NCBI RefSeq assembly: GCF_000252955.1
Contig: NC_014228.1
Span: 62,001 to 126,000 of the forward strand
DNA: 64,000 nt
DNA from: Xenorhabdus nematophila ATCC 19061
GTDB taxonomy: Bacteria; Pseudomonadota; Gammaproteobacteria; Enterobacterales; Enterobacteriaceae
Reading direction: 5' to 3'
In this document: positions 34,629 to 42,768 of the stretch, piece by piece
Numbering within the stretch: the stretch's first letter is position 1
Layout of the letters: each line of letters opens with the position of its first letter
Notes under the pieces: model-generated
Database searches by the model: none
Told to the model about the DNA's origin: nothing
What the model saw: only the letters and a program-made list of their open reading frames with translations
Program-made: the position numbers and the translations under genes

Positions 34629-34962
34629 ATGATATGGCGTGCTGATCAGCCTTACAACACATTACCATTTCTTCCTCCAGCGGCAGAACACATTGAAACA
34701 TTGGCTGTACTCAAGGCCTGTATACCTGCACGTGCTGCATTAGGAATTAATTCAGGTGATTTTTGAACAGCCGTATTGTCGTATCAATAATTTGGTTGAA
34801 CGTGATGTCGCTAAGCGACAGACTGCTTCAGTGTATTTAAAACAGTTGACTGATATTGGTATATTACAAGAATTGACGGTAGGGAAGGAGAAACTGTTTG
34901 TGCACCTGAAACTAATGCAGCTAATGACTCAGGATACTAATGATGTTGCAGGTTATGTTTAA
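34629..34962 (+). pseudogene. Fic-family protein, internally deleted
   Basis: The start (MIWRADQPYNTLPFLPPAAE, ... VLKACIPARAALG) and the C-terminal winged-helix end (EQPYCRINNLVERDVAKRQT, ASVYLKQLTDIGILQEL, GKEKLFVH) of a Fic AMP-transferase-type protein are joined at about 34750 in different frames. The central Fic core with the HPFxxGNGR motif is gone. Enzyme function is lost. It is preceded by an elaborate set of paired half-sites. Confidence 0.85.
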
Positions 34963-35097
34963 ATTTCCTGCACGTCTAATCAATGTTTCTGCTGATATCT
35001 CGCCATAATTCATTACATCTTGATGATATGATTTGTTATCGCGAGAATTAACAAAAACATTGATTATTCCTCAGGCTTTTCTTAAACAACGTGTTGA

Positions 35098-36177
35098 TTA
35101 ACGACGAATAATTTCATCAAAAACTCCGCCTGTGGCAAAATGTGCCTTCTGTGCTTGACCCCAGCCACCAAAAACTTCATCAATCGTAAAAAGTTTGAGT
35201 TCAGGAAAGAAAGCACGGTATTTTTCTGCGACAGCGTTATCACGAGGGCGATAATAGTTTTTAGCTGCGATTTCCTGCCCGATCGGGGAATAAAGATATT
35301 TCAGATATTCTGTTGCTACTTCACGTGTTCCCCGTTTATCAACCACCTTGTCGACAACAGCAACGGTAGGCTCTGCCAGAATAGAAATGCTTGGTGTAAC
35401 AATGTCAAATTTACCTTTTCCTAGAGCATTGATTGCCAGTAATGCTTCGTTTTCCCACGCAATCAGCACATCGCCAATCCCGCGTTCCACAAAGGTATTT
35501 GTTGCGCCACGTGCGCCAGAATCCAGCACTTCAACATTTTTATAGAGTGCTTTGACAAATGCTTTGGCTTTATCCTGATCCTGATGGTGATGTGCCAGCC
35601 CATATCCCCACGCAGCCAGATAATTCCAACGTGCTCCGCCAGAGGTTTTGGGATTAGGCGTAACGACAGAGACATCAGGACGAATTAAATCCGACCAGTC
35701 TTTTATCTGTTTCGGATTGCCTTTTCTGACTAAAAAAACGATGGTTGATGTATAAGGTGCTGAGTTATCAGGCAGGCGTTGAATCCAATTTTTACCAGTG
35801 CGCCCACTCTCTGCAATGGCATCAACATCATAGGCCAGCGCTAAGGTGACAACATCAGCCTGAAGGCCATTGATAACAGATGTTGCCTGTTTACCTGAGC
35901 CACCGTGTGATTGGCGGATCTTGACGGTATCTCCCGTTTTTTGATGCCAGTATTCACTGAATGCCTGATCATACTGCTGGTATAATTCGCGGGTCGGGTC
36001 GTAGGATACATTCAACAGCTGAATTTCTTTTGCCCATGCGTTGTTCGCTGCCAACACGATTGTTAATGCCAGAAAAAATATCACCGAGATGGCATATTTT
36101 CTCACCTTTAATTTTATAACCTCTGTATTCATCACCACGATGAGATGCTCCCCTAAGCCATTATGATTTTTCACCAT
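35098..36177 (-). CDS. sbp: Periplasmic sulfate-binding protein
   Basis: 359 codons in the longest frame. The real start is probably downstream (ATG 36132 or a GTG nearby) so that the signal peptide [21 protein letters not shown] is N-terminal. The mature part starts [39 protein letters not shown] and [20 protein letters not shown] form the sulfate site, and [20 protein letters not shown] follows. Captures sulfate for the CysTWA ABC transporter, which is not here. Next to pfkA as in E. coli. Confidence 0.95.
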   Translation of the reverse strand: MVKNHNGLGEHLIVVMNTEVIKLKVRKYAISVIFFLALTIVLAANNAWAKEIQLLNVSYDPTRELYQQYDQAFSEYWHQKTGDTVKIRQSHGGSGKQATSVINGLQADVVTLALAYDVDAIAESGRTGKNWIQRLPDNSAPYTSTIVFLVRKGNPKQIKDWSDLIRPDVSVVTPNPKTSGGARWNYLAAWGYGLAHHHQDQDKAKAFVKALYKNVEVLDSGARGATNTFVERGIGDVLIAWENEALLAINALGKGKFDIVTPSISILAEPTVAVVDKVVDKRGTREVATEYLKYLYSPIGQEIAAKNYYRPRDNAVAEKYRAFFPELKLFTIDEVFGGWGQAQKAHFATGGVFDEIIRR

Positions 36178-36317
36178 AAAAACTGACAGAAAGTGTTATT
36201 ACACTGAAATAATTTAAAATTTCTGCTTATGCGTAAGAAGAATATGTCCAGGGACTTTCAGGATGCTGTGTAAGAAATACCGCAACGGGCTGAAAAATGA
36301 AAGAGATATGAGAAATA

Positions 36318-36343
36318 AGACAGCCACCTGATGTGACTGTCTC
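36318..36343 (-). terminator. pfkA terminator
   Basis: AGACAG-T-CAC ... GTG-G-CTGTCT hairpin followed, on the minus strand, by TTATTTCT, 44 bp after the pfkA stop. Confidence 0.65.
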
Positions 36344-36386
36344 TGAGAAAGAATGTTGTGGATTAATAAGCCGTTAGCAGAAAGGG

Positions 36387-37364
36387 TTAGTAGAGTTTCT
36401 TCGCGGTTTCCAGCCAGTCTTTCTTAAAGATACGCTGCATATTTTGCACCGCGTCAATAATATCGTGATGAACAAGTTTCTCGTTCTGGATACCAACACA
36501 ACGACCGCCGCACCCTTCCAGCAGTAACTGCACGGAATAAGCGCCCATGCGGGAAGCCAGAATACGGTCATAAGCCACCGGCGCACCGCCGCGCTGAATG
36601 TGTCCTAATACCGTTGCCCGGGTTTCGTGGCGGGTTTCTGCTTCAATATATTTTGCCAATTCACCAACATCGCAAACATGCTCAGTGATGGCAACAATCG
36701 CATGACGCTTGCCTTTTTCAATCCCTGCTTTAATTTCAGCCAGCAATTCTTCACGATCAAACGGCGTTTCACATTCAGGCAGTACAATAAATTCACATCC
36801 ACCCGCAATGGCGGCCGATAAGGTTAAATCACCGCAATAACGCCCCATTACTTCAACAATCGAGATGCGTTTGTGGGAGGTTGATGTATCACGCAAGCGG
36901 TCGATTGCTTCAACGACTGTTTCCAGCGCAGTGAAATAACCGATGGTGTAATCTGTGCCGGCGACATCGTTGTCAATCGTTCCCGGTAAGCCGATACAAG
37001 GGAAGCCTGCCTCAGTCAGTTTTTTCGCACCTAAATAAGAACCGTCACCACCAATGACGACCAGTGCTTCAATGCCGTTTTTGCGCATATTTTCAATGGC
37101 AATCTCCCGGACTTTATCATCCCTGAATTCAGGGAAACGGGCCGACCCTAAAAATGTGCCGCCCCGGTTTATCATGTCGGAAACGCTAAAGCGGTCCAGC
37201 TTCTTCATGCGGTTTTCATACAACCCCAGATAGCCATCATAAATGCCGTAGACTTCTAACCCTTCGGTTAAAGCGGCACGAACAACACCACGAATAGCGG
37301 CGTTCATGCCAGGCGCATCACCGCCACTCGTTAAGACTCCGATTCTTTTAATCTTGTTGATCAT
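36387..37364 (-). CDS. pfkA: 6-phosphofructokinase I
   Basis: 325 aa. Phosphorylates fructose 6-phosphate with ATP, the committed step of glycolysis. Visible: [18 protein letters not shown] (ATP site), [14 protein letters not shown], and [17 protein letters not shown] with the catalytic Asp near residue 128. The frame runs to [11 protein letters not shown] as expected. Lies in the conserved fieF-pfkA-sbp order. Confidence 0.97.
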   Translation of the reverse strand: MINKIKRIGVLTSGGDAPGMNAAIRGVVRAALTEGLEVYGIYDGYLGLYENRMKKLDRFSVSDMINRGGTFLGSARFPEFRDDKVREIAIENMRKNGIEALVVIGGDGSYLGAKKLTEAGFPCIGLPGTIDNDVAGTDYTIGYFTALETVVEAIDRLRDTSTSHKRISIVEVMGRYCGDLTLSAAIAGGCEFIVLPECETPFDREELLAEIKAGIEKGKRHAIVAITEHVCDVGELAKYIEAETRHETRATVLGHIQRGGAPVAYDRILASRMGAYSVQLLLEGCGGRCVGIQNEKLVHHDIIDAVQNMQRIFKKDWLETAKKLY

Positions 37365-37599
37365 GATGACCTCTGACTTGTAGATACATTATTTGTAGAT
37401 ATCGCATTTGTGTCGGTATAGCATTTGCTAATCTGCTGATTGCTTCCTGTAGGGGAAGAATGACGGCGATTTACGGAACCTGATTGTCACTTCATTAGCT
37501 GAATTGATTCAACCGCACCTATGATACGGAAAAACCTTCAGCCTGCATTAAGATTATGTCTATTTTTTGACGATCTTTTGATTATGAATAAATTCACCC

Positions 37600-38499
37600 T
37601 CAATCCCAACGGTTTTTATGCTCTTCTGGGATAACGGAACAAGGATCTTGGTGAATAATAATATCGGCACCCGGAAACCGGTTCCGCAATTTATTTTCAA
37701 TCCCCTCAGCCAAAGCATGGGCCTGTACCAAGGGCAGATGATCATCCATTTCAAGATGGAACTGGATAAAACGGGTTGGCCCGGATTGGCGGGTTTTTAG
37801 ATCATGCCCGCCTGATATGCCGGGATAGTTTCGGATAATCTCAATAATCTCTTGCCGCTCTTCGTCCGGCAAGGCGCGATCGAGCAGAGATTGCACGGCA
37901 TCATACCCCATTCGTAACGCACTGTAGAGGATATAGCAGCCAATCCCCAGAGCAAATAGCGCGTCCGCACGTTTAAAGCCATACACGCTCAAAATCAGAG
38001 CGACTAAAATGGCACCATTCATCAAGAGATCGGATTTGTAATGCAGCATATCCGCGCGAATGGCCTGACTTTGGGTTTTATTGAGCACCCATTTTTGGAA
38101 TGTCACTAAACATAATGTCGAAATCAGGGCAATGATAATCACCCAGATACCGATCACCGCATGTTCCAGGGGCTTGGGGGACAGTAAATGTTGAAGACCC
38201 GTCAAAAACAGGAAAATTGCCGAACCAGAGATAAACATACTTTGGGCCAGAGCGGCCAAAGATTCTGCCTTACCATGCCCAAAAGTATGCTCTTTATCTG
38301 CGGGTTGAAGCGAATAACGCACGGCAAAAAAATTGGTCAGTGATGCAGCCAGATCGACCAATGAATCGACAAGTGCAGCCAATAAACTCACTGAGCCCGT
38401 TAGCCACCATGAAAAAATTTTTACAATCAACAACACACTGGCCAGTACCGTTGCGGCCAGCGCAGCGGTACTGATCCATCGACCATAATTTATACTCAT
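37600..38499 (-). CDS. fieF: Cation-efflux pump FieF (YiiP)
   Basis: 299 aa, family length. Six membrane helices; the metal site Asp pair in [11 protein letters not shown] (helix 2) and H-x-x-x-D in [11 protein letters not shown] (helix 5); C-terminal cytoplasmic ferredoxin-like domain with [20 protein letters not shown]. Proton-coupled export of Zn2+/Fe2+. In E. coli it directly follows cpxP; here about 2.9 kb of prophage and TA debris separates them. Confidence 0.95.
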   Translation of the reverse strand: MSINYGRWISTAALAATVLASVLLIVKIFSWWLTGSVSLLAALVDSLVDLAASLTNFFAVRYSLQPADKEHTFGHGKAESLAALAQSMFISGSAIFLFLTGLQHLLSPKPLEHAVIGIWVIIIALISTLCLVTFQKWVLNKTQSQAIRADMLHYKSDLLMNGAILVALILSVYGFKRADALFALGIGCYILYSALRMGYDAVQSLLDRALPDEERQEIIEIIRNYPGISGGHDLKTRQSGPTRFIQFHLEMDDHLPLVQAHALAEGIENKLRNRFPGADIIIHQDPCSVIPEEHKNRWD

Positions 38500-38583
38500 T
38501 GCCTACAGCCTTTTGATTATTCAGCCAATGGTATAAAAATAGCGCGTCAGGTGGAAAAATATAGGGGCTGCGAAGCTAAACTT

Positions 38584-38634
38584 TCGTACGTAGTACGAGT
38601 TTATTTTGGCATTCGTACTATGTACGAATATAAT
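38584..38634 (+). promoter_or_regulatory. Promoter and twin operators of higBA
   Basis: A near-consensus sigma-70 promoter: TTGGCA (38606-38611), 17-bp spacer, TATAAT (38629-38634). The palindrome ATTCGTAC-TAT-GTACGAAT (38611-38629) fills the spacer, and a second, TCGTAC-GTA-GTACGA (38584-38598), lies just upstream. Shape fits repression by the HTH antitoxin. Confidence 0.82.
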
Positions 38635-38657
38635 GCTTTCTATAGACGGGCAAGGAT

Positions 38658-38702
38658 GTGTTTTATGGAATCCTACTTTTTATTGAAACCCCCGTATTCA
38701 GT
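38658..38702 (+). pseudogene. Original 5' end of higB, cut off by a MITE
   Basis: From GTG 38658 the frame reads VFYGILLFIETP then VFS, the normal N-terminus of HigB-type toxins (first residue Met in the protein). After AGT at 38702 the MITE interrupts it. The same VFS codons (the duplicated 9 bp) reappear at 38860 and continue into the rest of the toxin. Insert plus duplication add 166 bp, so the frame is also shifted. Confidence 0.82.
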
Positions 38703-38859
38703 CTGTCTCTTAGTCACATCTCAAATTATGAGTAAATGACCGTAATTTGATAAATATACTCAACTGATTTTAAAGGAAATATTTTCCAACGCCGCCTCGA
38801 TAAATTTAAAATAATTCATATAAAAAACAGTAAGATACAAAGTTGTGTATAAGAGACAG
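38703..38859. mobile_element. 157-bp MITE with Tn5/IS50-like mosaic ends
   Basis: Left end CTGTCTCTTAGTCACATCT and right end AGTTGTGTATAAGAGACAG are inverted copies matching the 19-bp Tn5 mosaic end at 17 and 18 positions. A perfect 9-bp target duplication GTATTCAGT flanks it (38694-38702 and 38860-38868), the size made by IS4-family IS50. The interior is AT-rich with no ORF, so transposition needs an IS50-like enzyme in trans. The duplication and the non-adaptor interior argue against a tagmentation artefact. Confidence 0.9.
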
Positions 38860-39153
38860 GTATTCAGTAGGGAACGGGCAGAGTTGTTAACCGACGATGA
38901 ATTTAGACACTTACAGGAACATTTACTAAAGAATCATGAACAAGGCAGTACCATTAGTGCTACTGGAGGATGCAAAAAGATTCGCTTGCAGCGGGAAGGA
39001 ATGGGAAAACGTGGCGGTGTCAGAATTATCTACTACACCATCATTAAAACCGGAATGCTCTATCTTCTTTTGATTTACCCTAAAAATAAAAAAGATGACT
39101 TAACCCCAAAACAAAAAGAAGTACTTAAAGCCATCAGTAATAAATTGCAATAA
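38845..39153 (+). CDS. higB: HigB/RelE-family toxin with N-terminus supplied by the MITE
   Basis: 102 codons from GTG 38845, which lies inside the MITE right end and encodes (M)YKRQ before joining VFSRERAELLTDDEFRHLQE. The rest is a normal HigB2/Gp49-like RNase: GCKKIRLQREGMGKRGGVRI and IYYTIIKTGMLYLLLIYPKN. The 12 native N-terminal residues are replaced by 5 from the element. There is no good Shine-Dalgarno before this GTG, so expression and activity are uncertain. The antitoxin follows 45 bp later. Confidence 0.75.
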   Translation: MYKRQVFSRERAELLTDDEFRHLQEHLLKNHEQGSTISATGGCKKIRLQREGMGKRGGVRIIYYTIIKTGMLYLLLIYPKNKKDDLTPKQKEVLKAISNKLQ

Positions 39154-39198
39154 TCAACGCCGCGTAGATGCGCGTCTTGTTCATACAACGGAGACACT

Positions 39199-39495
39199 AT
39201 GGACAAAAAACTTTTTGATGATTTGATTGAAAGCATGAATCAAATGGTAGCGATTGATAAAGGGGAACTTTCTGTTCCTGCTGAAAATATTCATCGTCAT
39301 CGTCTGCCTGATGTAAAAAAACTACGCGAAACCTTTGGGTTAAAGCAAAGTGAATTTGCCGAAGCTGTTGGCGTTTCTGCATCCTTGATCCAAAGCTGGG
39401 AGCAACACCGCCGTACTCCTTCTGGTTCATCACTTAAATTGCTTAAAATGCTTGAACGTAATCCTGCGCTGATTAATGAATTAAGCGCGCTTTAA
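39199..39495 (+). CDS. higA: HigA/NadS-type HTH antitoxin
   Basis: 98 aa. XRE-type helix-turn-helix in the C-terminal half (LRETFGLKQSEFAEAVGVSA, SLIQSWEQHRRTPSGSSLKL). The N-terminal 40 residues should wrap the toxin. Second gene of the pair, good GGAGACACT spacing before ATG. It likely binds the TCGTAC palindromes upstream. Intact although the toxin gene is altered. Confidence 0.88.
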   Translation: MDKKLFDDLIESMNQMVAIDKGELSVPAENIHRHRLPDVKKLRETFGLKQSEFAEAVGVSASLIQSWEQHRRTPSGSSLKLLKMLERNPALINELSAL

Positions 39496-39700
39496 CATTT
39501 TCTCTTTCTGCTTCATCATCATTCAAAAGAGAAAATAATTTCAGTTCTGCATATCCTGTAAGGCCGCGTTCTGACTCAACTTCATAATTTAGCGCGGCTT
39601 TGTCTTTTGATCCAAACCGTGCAGGCGGGTGCGGAATTGTGCGTTTTACGTCAGGTTTACGTTTATTTCGTGGGGATTGTGCGGCGTGGGCGCGATGCAA
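39473..39700 (-). CDS. Hypothetical protein in the prophage remnant
   Basis: 75 codons, basic N-terminal half (RNKRKPDVKRTIPHPPARFG) and an ordered tail (YEVESERGLTGYAELKLFSL, LNDDEAERENVKARL). Reads like a small phage protein but I cannot assign a family. It converges with higA with a 23-bp overlap. Could be a truncated phage gene. Confidence 0.4.
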   Translation of the reverse strand: MHRAHAAQSPRNKRKPDVKRTIPHPPARFGSKDKAALNYEVESERGLTGYAELKLFSLLNDDEAERENVKARLIH

Positions 39701-39829
39701 GAACGTGATCCAAATTCACCACGGCGGAGGCAGTTTAATTAAGAATGGTGCTACGGGCGTCTGATGGCGTTCTATGGGATATGAAAAAGGCCACGCTTTT
39801 AAAGCGCAGCCTTTCGGTGAGGTAATGCT

Positions 39830-40246
39830 TTACTGCATTGACAATGTTAACTGGTGCCCGATAACCGCTGCCGCCTTACCCACTGTATCTATCTTAGTTG
39901 AATGCCGTAAATCGAAGATGCGCGTGACTTCCTGTTTCTTCACTCCCATACGGCTGGCCAGTTCAGTTTGCGTTAATTTAGAATCAATAAACGCATTAAG
40001 CATAAGCACCTTAGAGGTTATGCTTAAGGGCACATCGACATAATCGTCATCTTGTCCTATAGGGCTAGGAAGCGGAATTTTCTCATTATCTTCGAAGTAA
40101 AATTCGAAAGACGTTATTAGCGCATCAAGTGCCATCTCTAGCGCTTCTTCCCGTGTCTCCCCTTGAGTTAAAGCTTCGGGGATATCCGGGAACGAGACGA
40201 AATAACCGCCTTCTTCCACTGGCTCTAGTGTTACTGGATATCGCAT
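39830..40246 (-). CDS. hicB: HicB-family antitoxin
   Basis: 138 aa. N-terminal degraded-RNase-H-like HicB domain (YPVTLEPVEEGGYFVSFPDI, EALTQGETREEALEMALDAL) and a C-terminal HTH (TQTELASRMGVKKQEVTRIF). It neutralises HicA and represses the operon. Lies 54 bp after the hicA frame, the usual hicA-hicB order. The frame is intact although hicA is frameshifted. Confidence 0.92.
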   Translation of the reverse strand: MRYPVTLEPVEEGGYFVSFPDIPEALTQGETREEALEMALDALITSFEFYFEDNEKIPLPSPIGQDDDYVDVPLSITSKVLMLNAFIDSKLTQTELASRMGVKKQEVTRIFDLRHSTKIDTVGKAAAVIGHQLTLSMQ

Positions 40247-40272
40247 CGTGTTTTATGGTGACCTATGGCGAG

Positions 40273-40296
40273 AACCAGCCCCTTACGAGGCTGGTT
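40273..40296. terminator. Hairpin between hicA and hicB
   Basis: AACCAGCC / GGCTGGTT, 8-bp stem with an 8-nt loop, followed on the plus strand by TTTAT. On the hicAB coding strand it lacks a T tract and may only fold in the mRNA. Confidence 0.45.
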
Positions 40297-40300
40297 TTTA

Positions 40301-40475
40301 TCACAATCCTAATTGCTTAAGAATTGCTTTCCTCAGTGGTTCTTTTATCTCTTGGCTGGGGTGTCTCGGCATAATGCTTCGTCTCCCCCTTATATTTCAG
40401 TTTCAGATGGTTTGTTCCGTTTGAAACTTCAACACCTTGAGCTTCCAGCCACCGTCTAAACTCGCTTTGCTTCAC
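40301..40475 (-). pseudogene. hicA: hicA toxin with +1 frameshift
   Basis: From GTG 40475 the frame reads KQSEFRRWLEAQGVEVSNGT, NHLKLKYKGETKH, then diverges. The missing C-terminal half, MPRHPSQEIKEPLRKAILKQ LGL, is present one base out of frame. E. coli HicA is 58 aa with the same segments, and this locus is 175 nt (57 codons, stop and one extra base), so a single T insertion in CATTATG explains it. The catalytic His region is kept but the protein is broken. Confidence 0.88.
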
Positions 40476-40568
40476 CACTCCTCCTTTCTGTTAAACATGG
40501 TATTATAGTAAACATTTATGCTTACCTTGTCAGCTTTTTCGTTTACTTTATTCAGGCAGATAAAAATA

Positions 40569-40588
40569 AACCCCGTCGGAGCGGGGTC
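40569..40588 (-). terminator. Terminator after the phage protein gene
   Basis: On the minus strand ACCCCG / CGGGGT stem with a short loop followed by TTATTTTTAT, about 20 bp after the stop of the 40607-41050 gene. Confidence 0.7.
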
Positions 40589-40606
40589 AGTTAATCAAGC
40601 CTTAAG

Positions 40607-41050
40607 TTAGCCAATCACAGGCGAATACTTCTGTTTCAGCCCATCCGATTTATGCGCCGTGTTGCGTATCGCGCTGGCGTTCTCCGGGGTGTCGGTATTG
40701 TGATGGGTATGCGCGGCGGTCAGTTCGGCCAGTTCTTTGACGACATCCAGCGTGTCTAACATCAGGGTCATCACGTTGATTTGCTGGCTGCCCACCCAGA
40801 CCACGGGGGCAACGATTTCTTGCTGGCCTTTCGGTATCCATGTGAGGGTCATGTTTTCATTGGTCAGGTTGACCTTGCTCAGCCGCTGCTGATTGACTAC
40901 CACGCCGGGGCGCAAAGATGGGATCATGGGCAGGGTCACGTGATAGCCCGTGCCATTATGGGTGTAGTGCGGAATCGGTTTATCGGTATAAGGTGCATCT
41001 TGATGAATGTTATTGAGTGATCTACTTGGATGGTAATACGCACCAATCAT
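40607..41050 (-). CDS. Phage structural-type protein, probably 5'-truncated
   Basis: 147 aa. A central beta-rich part (YHVTLPMIPSLRPGVVVNQQ, IVAPVVWVGSQQINVMTLML) and a tail LAELTAAHTHHNTDTPENAS followed by ...KQKYSPVIG. Such HxHxxTxxP tails are common in phage tail or baseplate proteins. Its first codons abut the integrase fragment, so the start may be a junction product. I cannot name the family with confidence. Confidence 0.55.
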   Translation of the reverse strand: MIGAYYHPSRSLNNIHQDAPYTDKPIPHYTHNGTGYHVTLPMIPSLRPGVVVNQQRLSKVNLTNENMTLTWIPKGQQEIVAPVVWVGSQQINVMTLMLDTLDVVKELAELTAAHTHHNTDTPENASAIRNTAHKSDGLKQKYSPVIG

Positions 41051-41194
41051 TTCATGATGAACGGAGGGAATATAATTGCACTACAACAGATATTAGGTCA
41101 CGCCAGCATAACCCAGATAATGGCCTATGCTAATCTTTCCCCTGATTATCTGCAACATGCAATTATATTAAATCCGCTTAAGGGTGGGGATTAA
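41047..41194 (+). pseudogene. int: P2-like phage integrase, C-terminal fragment
   Basis: About 48 codons of a tyrosine recombinase end: HFMMNGGNIIALQQILGHAS, ITQIMAYANLSPDYLQHAI. It holds the LGH-type histidine and the catalytic-tyrosine region (Y in IMAYANLSP). Everything upstream is lost. Shows that the cpxP-fieF gap was a prophage site. Confidence 0.88.
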
Positions 41195-41211
41195 GGTAGT
41201 ATAAGGAAAAA

Positions 41212-41245
41212 GAGTGTGGAGATCGTCCACCGACCGTCCACACTC
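41212..41245. other. Hairpin after the integrase fragment, possible att-region or terminator
   Basis: GAGTGTGGA / TCCACACTC, perfect 9-bp arms around 16 nt, 18 bp after the integrase stop. No long T tract. Could terminate int or belong to the attachment region. Confidence 0.4.
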
Positions 41246-41325
41246 AAAAAATTTTACGTATTCTCTAACTCTTTCGTACTTTTTTATGTTGTTGTTTTTA
41301 CAGGGGAATTGACTATAAGTCATTG

Positions 41326-41382
41326 AAAAAAAAGCCCCTCAAGGGGGCTGAAAGACAGGGATGGTGTCTATGGCAAGGAAAA
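41326..41382 (-). ncRNA. cpxQ: CpxQ small RNA in the cpxP 3' UTR
   Basis: On the minus strand the sequence starts TTTTCCTTGCCATAGACACC, continues ATCCCTGTCTT, then forms an AGCCCC...GGGGCT hairpin and a run of eight T. The seed-containing first 30 nt look the same as E. coli CpxQ as I remember it; the terminator loop differs. CpxQ is cut from cpxP mRNA by RNase E and with Hfq represses envelope-protein mRNAs. It doubles as the cpxP terminator. Confidence 0.88.
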
Positions 41383-41422
41383 TCGTTGTTGATGCTACTG
41401 TGCGCTAGATTATGAGCAAAAT

Positions 41423-41923
41423 TCAGTGCATCTCTTGAGCAGTTTGTCCCTCATAACGTTTGTATAGTCGTTCTTTCTGCTCTGGTGTTAACAATTGGTA
41501 CATCTGGTTGCGAATACGTGCAATTTCTACACCCAGATCAATATTCTTTTCTGCTATTTTCTCAAGTTGCAGCCGAACCGCAGCTTCATCAAACTCTCTC
41601 TCAATCAAAAGATGGTACATCTTCTGACGTTCAACCCGCATATCAATTATTGATTGCTCATGCAGATGTTGTTTTTTTACTAAATCCCACATCTGCTGGC
41701 GCTGTTGTTCAGTTAGTGTTATTCCGCCGAAGACATAACTATAGTTGTAATTATGCTCATCACTGCGGTAGTAACCAGAGTCCCTTTTATGCTCATATGA
41801 CAGGCAATATGGCGAGGGGTTTGCAGCCTCAGGAGTATCATCCGTATCAGCAGTGTCAGCTAAGGCCAGTGTTGATCTAAGAACAACCATTGACGCTAGA
41901 GCCAATATTGCTATGTTACGCAT
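41423..41923 (-). CDS. cpxP: Periplasmic Cpx regulator CpxP
   Basis: 166 aa. Signal peptide (IAILALASMVVLRSTLALA), then a helical hairpin with two LTxxQ motifs: GITLTEQQRQQMWDLV near residue 76 and LLTPEQKERLY near residue 147. It damps CpxA signalling and aids degradation of misfolded pilins. Divergent from cpxR, with a CpxR box between them. Its 3' UTR encodes CpxQ. Confidence 0.95.
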   Translation of the reverse strand: MRNIAILALASMVVLRSTLALADTADTDDTPEAANPSPYCLSYEHKRDSGYYRSDEHNYNYSYVFGGITLTEQQRQQMWDLVKKQHLHEQSIIDMRVERQKMYHLLIEREFDEAAVRLQLEKIAEKNIDLGVEIARIRNQMYQLLTPEQKERLYKRYEGQTAQEMH

Positions 41924-42008
41924 TAAATTTCTCCGCTTTCTCGAATAGCTCTATTCGATTCAGTGTGGATAACTATAACCCTGCGGCTGCAAACTAGCGT
42001 CAGAGCAT

Positions 42009-42023
42009 GTAAAAGAACGTAAA
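42009..42023. promoter_or_regulatory. CpxR box
   Basis: GTAAA-agaac-GTAAA, an exact match to the CpxR consensus GTAAA(N5)GTAAA, between divergent cpxP and cpxRA. Expected to activate cpxP and autoregulate cpxRA. Confidence 0.92.
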
Positions 42024-42075
42024 GTCATGGAATAGCGGAGTTTGTTATCGTATTTTGCTCTTGGAGGAAGAATTA

Positions 42076-42768
42076 ATGCACAAAATCTTATTAGTTGATG
42101 ATGATCGCGAGCTGACATCGCTATTAAAAGAATTGCTCGAGATGGAAGGATTCAATGTCGTCATTGCCCATGATGGCGAGCAGGCTTTACAGTATATCGA
42201 TTCTTCAATTGACCTGTTGTTGCTGGACATCATGATGCCACGCAAAAACGGCATTGAAACGCTTAAGGAGTTACGGCAGTACCATCAGACTCCTGTTATT
42301 ATGTTAACGGCTCGTGGAAGCGATTTAGACCGCGTTCTGGGATTAGAGTTGGGCGCAGATGACTATCTCCCTAAACCTTTTAATGATCGTGAGCTGGTTG
42401 CCCGTATCCGTGCAATTTTGCGTCGTTCCAACTGGAGTGAGCAACAGGCTGATATCGGAACACCGATACTTGAGATTGATAAACTGCAACTTAGTCCCGG
42501 GCGTCAGGAGGCCAGTTTTGACGGTACGATTTTGGATCTGACCGGAACAGAATTCACTTTACTCTATTTACTAGCACAACATTTGGGGCAGGTTGTTTCC
42601 CGTGAACATTTAAGTCAGGAAGTCTTGGGGAAACGCTTAACACCGTTTGATCGTGCCATTGATATGCATATTTCTAACCTGCGCCGCAAATTGCCGAATC
42701 GAACTGATGAACTTCCATGGTTTAAGACATTACGTGGTCGTGGATATTTAATGGTTTCCGTAAAATGA
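42076..42768 (+). CDS. cpxR: Envelope-stress response regulator CpxR
   Basis: 230 aa from ATG 42076, preceded by GGAGGAAG; a longer in-frame start is not needed. Receiver domain with DDDRELTSLL, the phospho-acceptor Asp in LLLLDIMMPRKNG (near residue 51) and PKPFNDRELVARI. C-terminal OmpR-type winged helix ending FKTLRGRGYLMVSVK. Its stop overlaps the cpxA start (ATGA). Confidence 0.97.
   Translation: MHKILLVDDDRELTSLLKELLEMEGFNVVIAHDGEQALQYIDSSIDLLLLDIMMPRKNGIETLKELRQYHQTPVIMLTARGSDLDRVLGLELGADDYLPKPFNDRELVARIRAILRRSNWSEQQADIGTPILEIDKLQLSPGRQEASFDGTILDLTGTEFTLLYLLAQHLGQVVSREHLSQEVLGKRLTPFDRAIDMHISNLRRKLPNRTDELPWFKTLRGRGYLMVSVK

Noticed and set aside
38844..38859. Nextera/Tn5 adaptor contamination at TGTGTATAAGAGACAG
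   Set aside because: An inverted partner end lies 157 bp away, a perfect 9-bp target duplication flanks both, the ends carry mismatches to the synthetic sequence, and the interior has no adaptor barcode or primer sequence. A genuine MITE is the better reading, though raw reads should confirm it.
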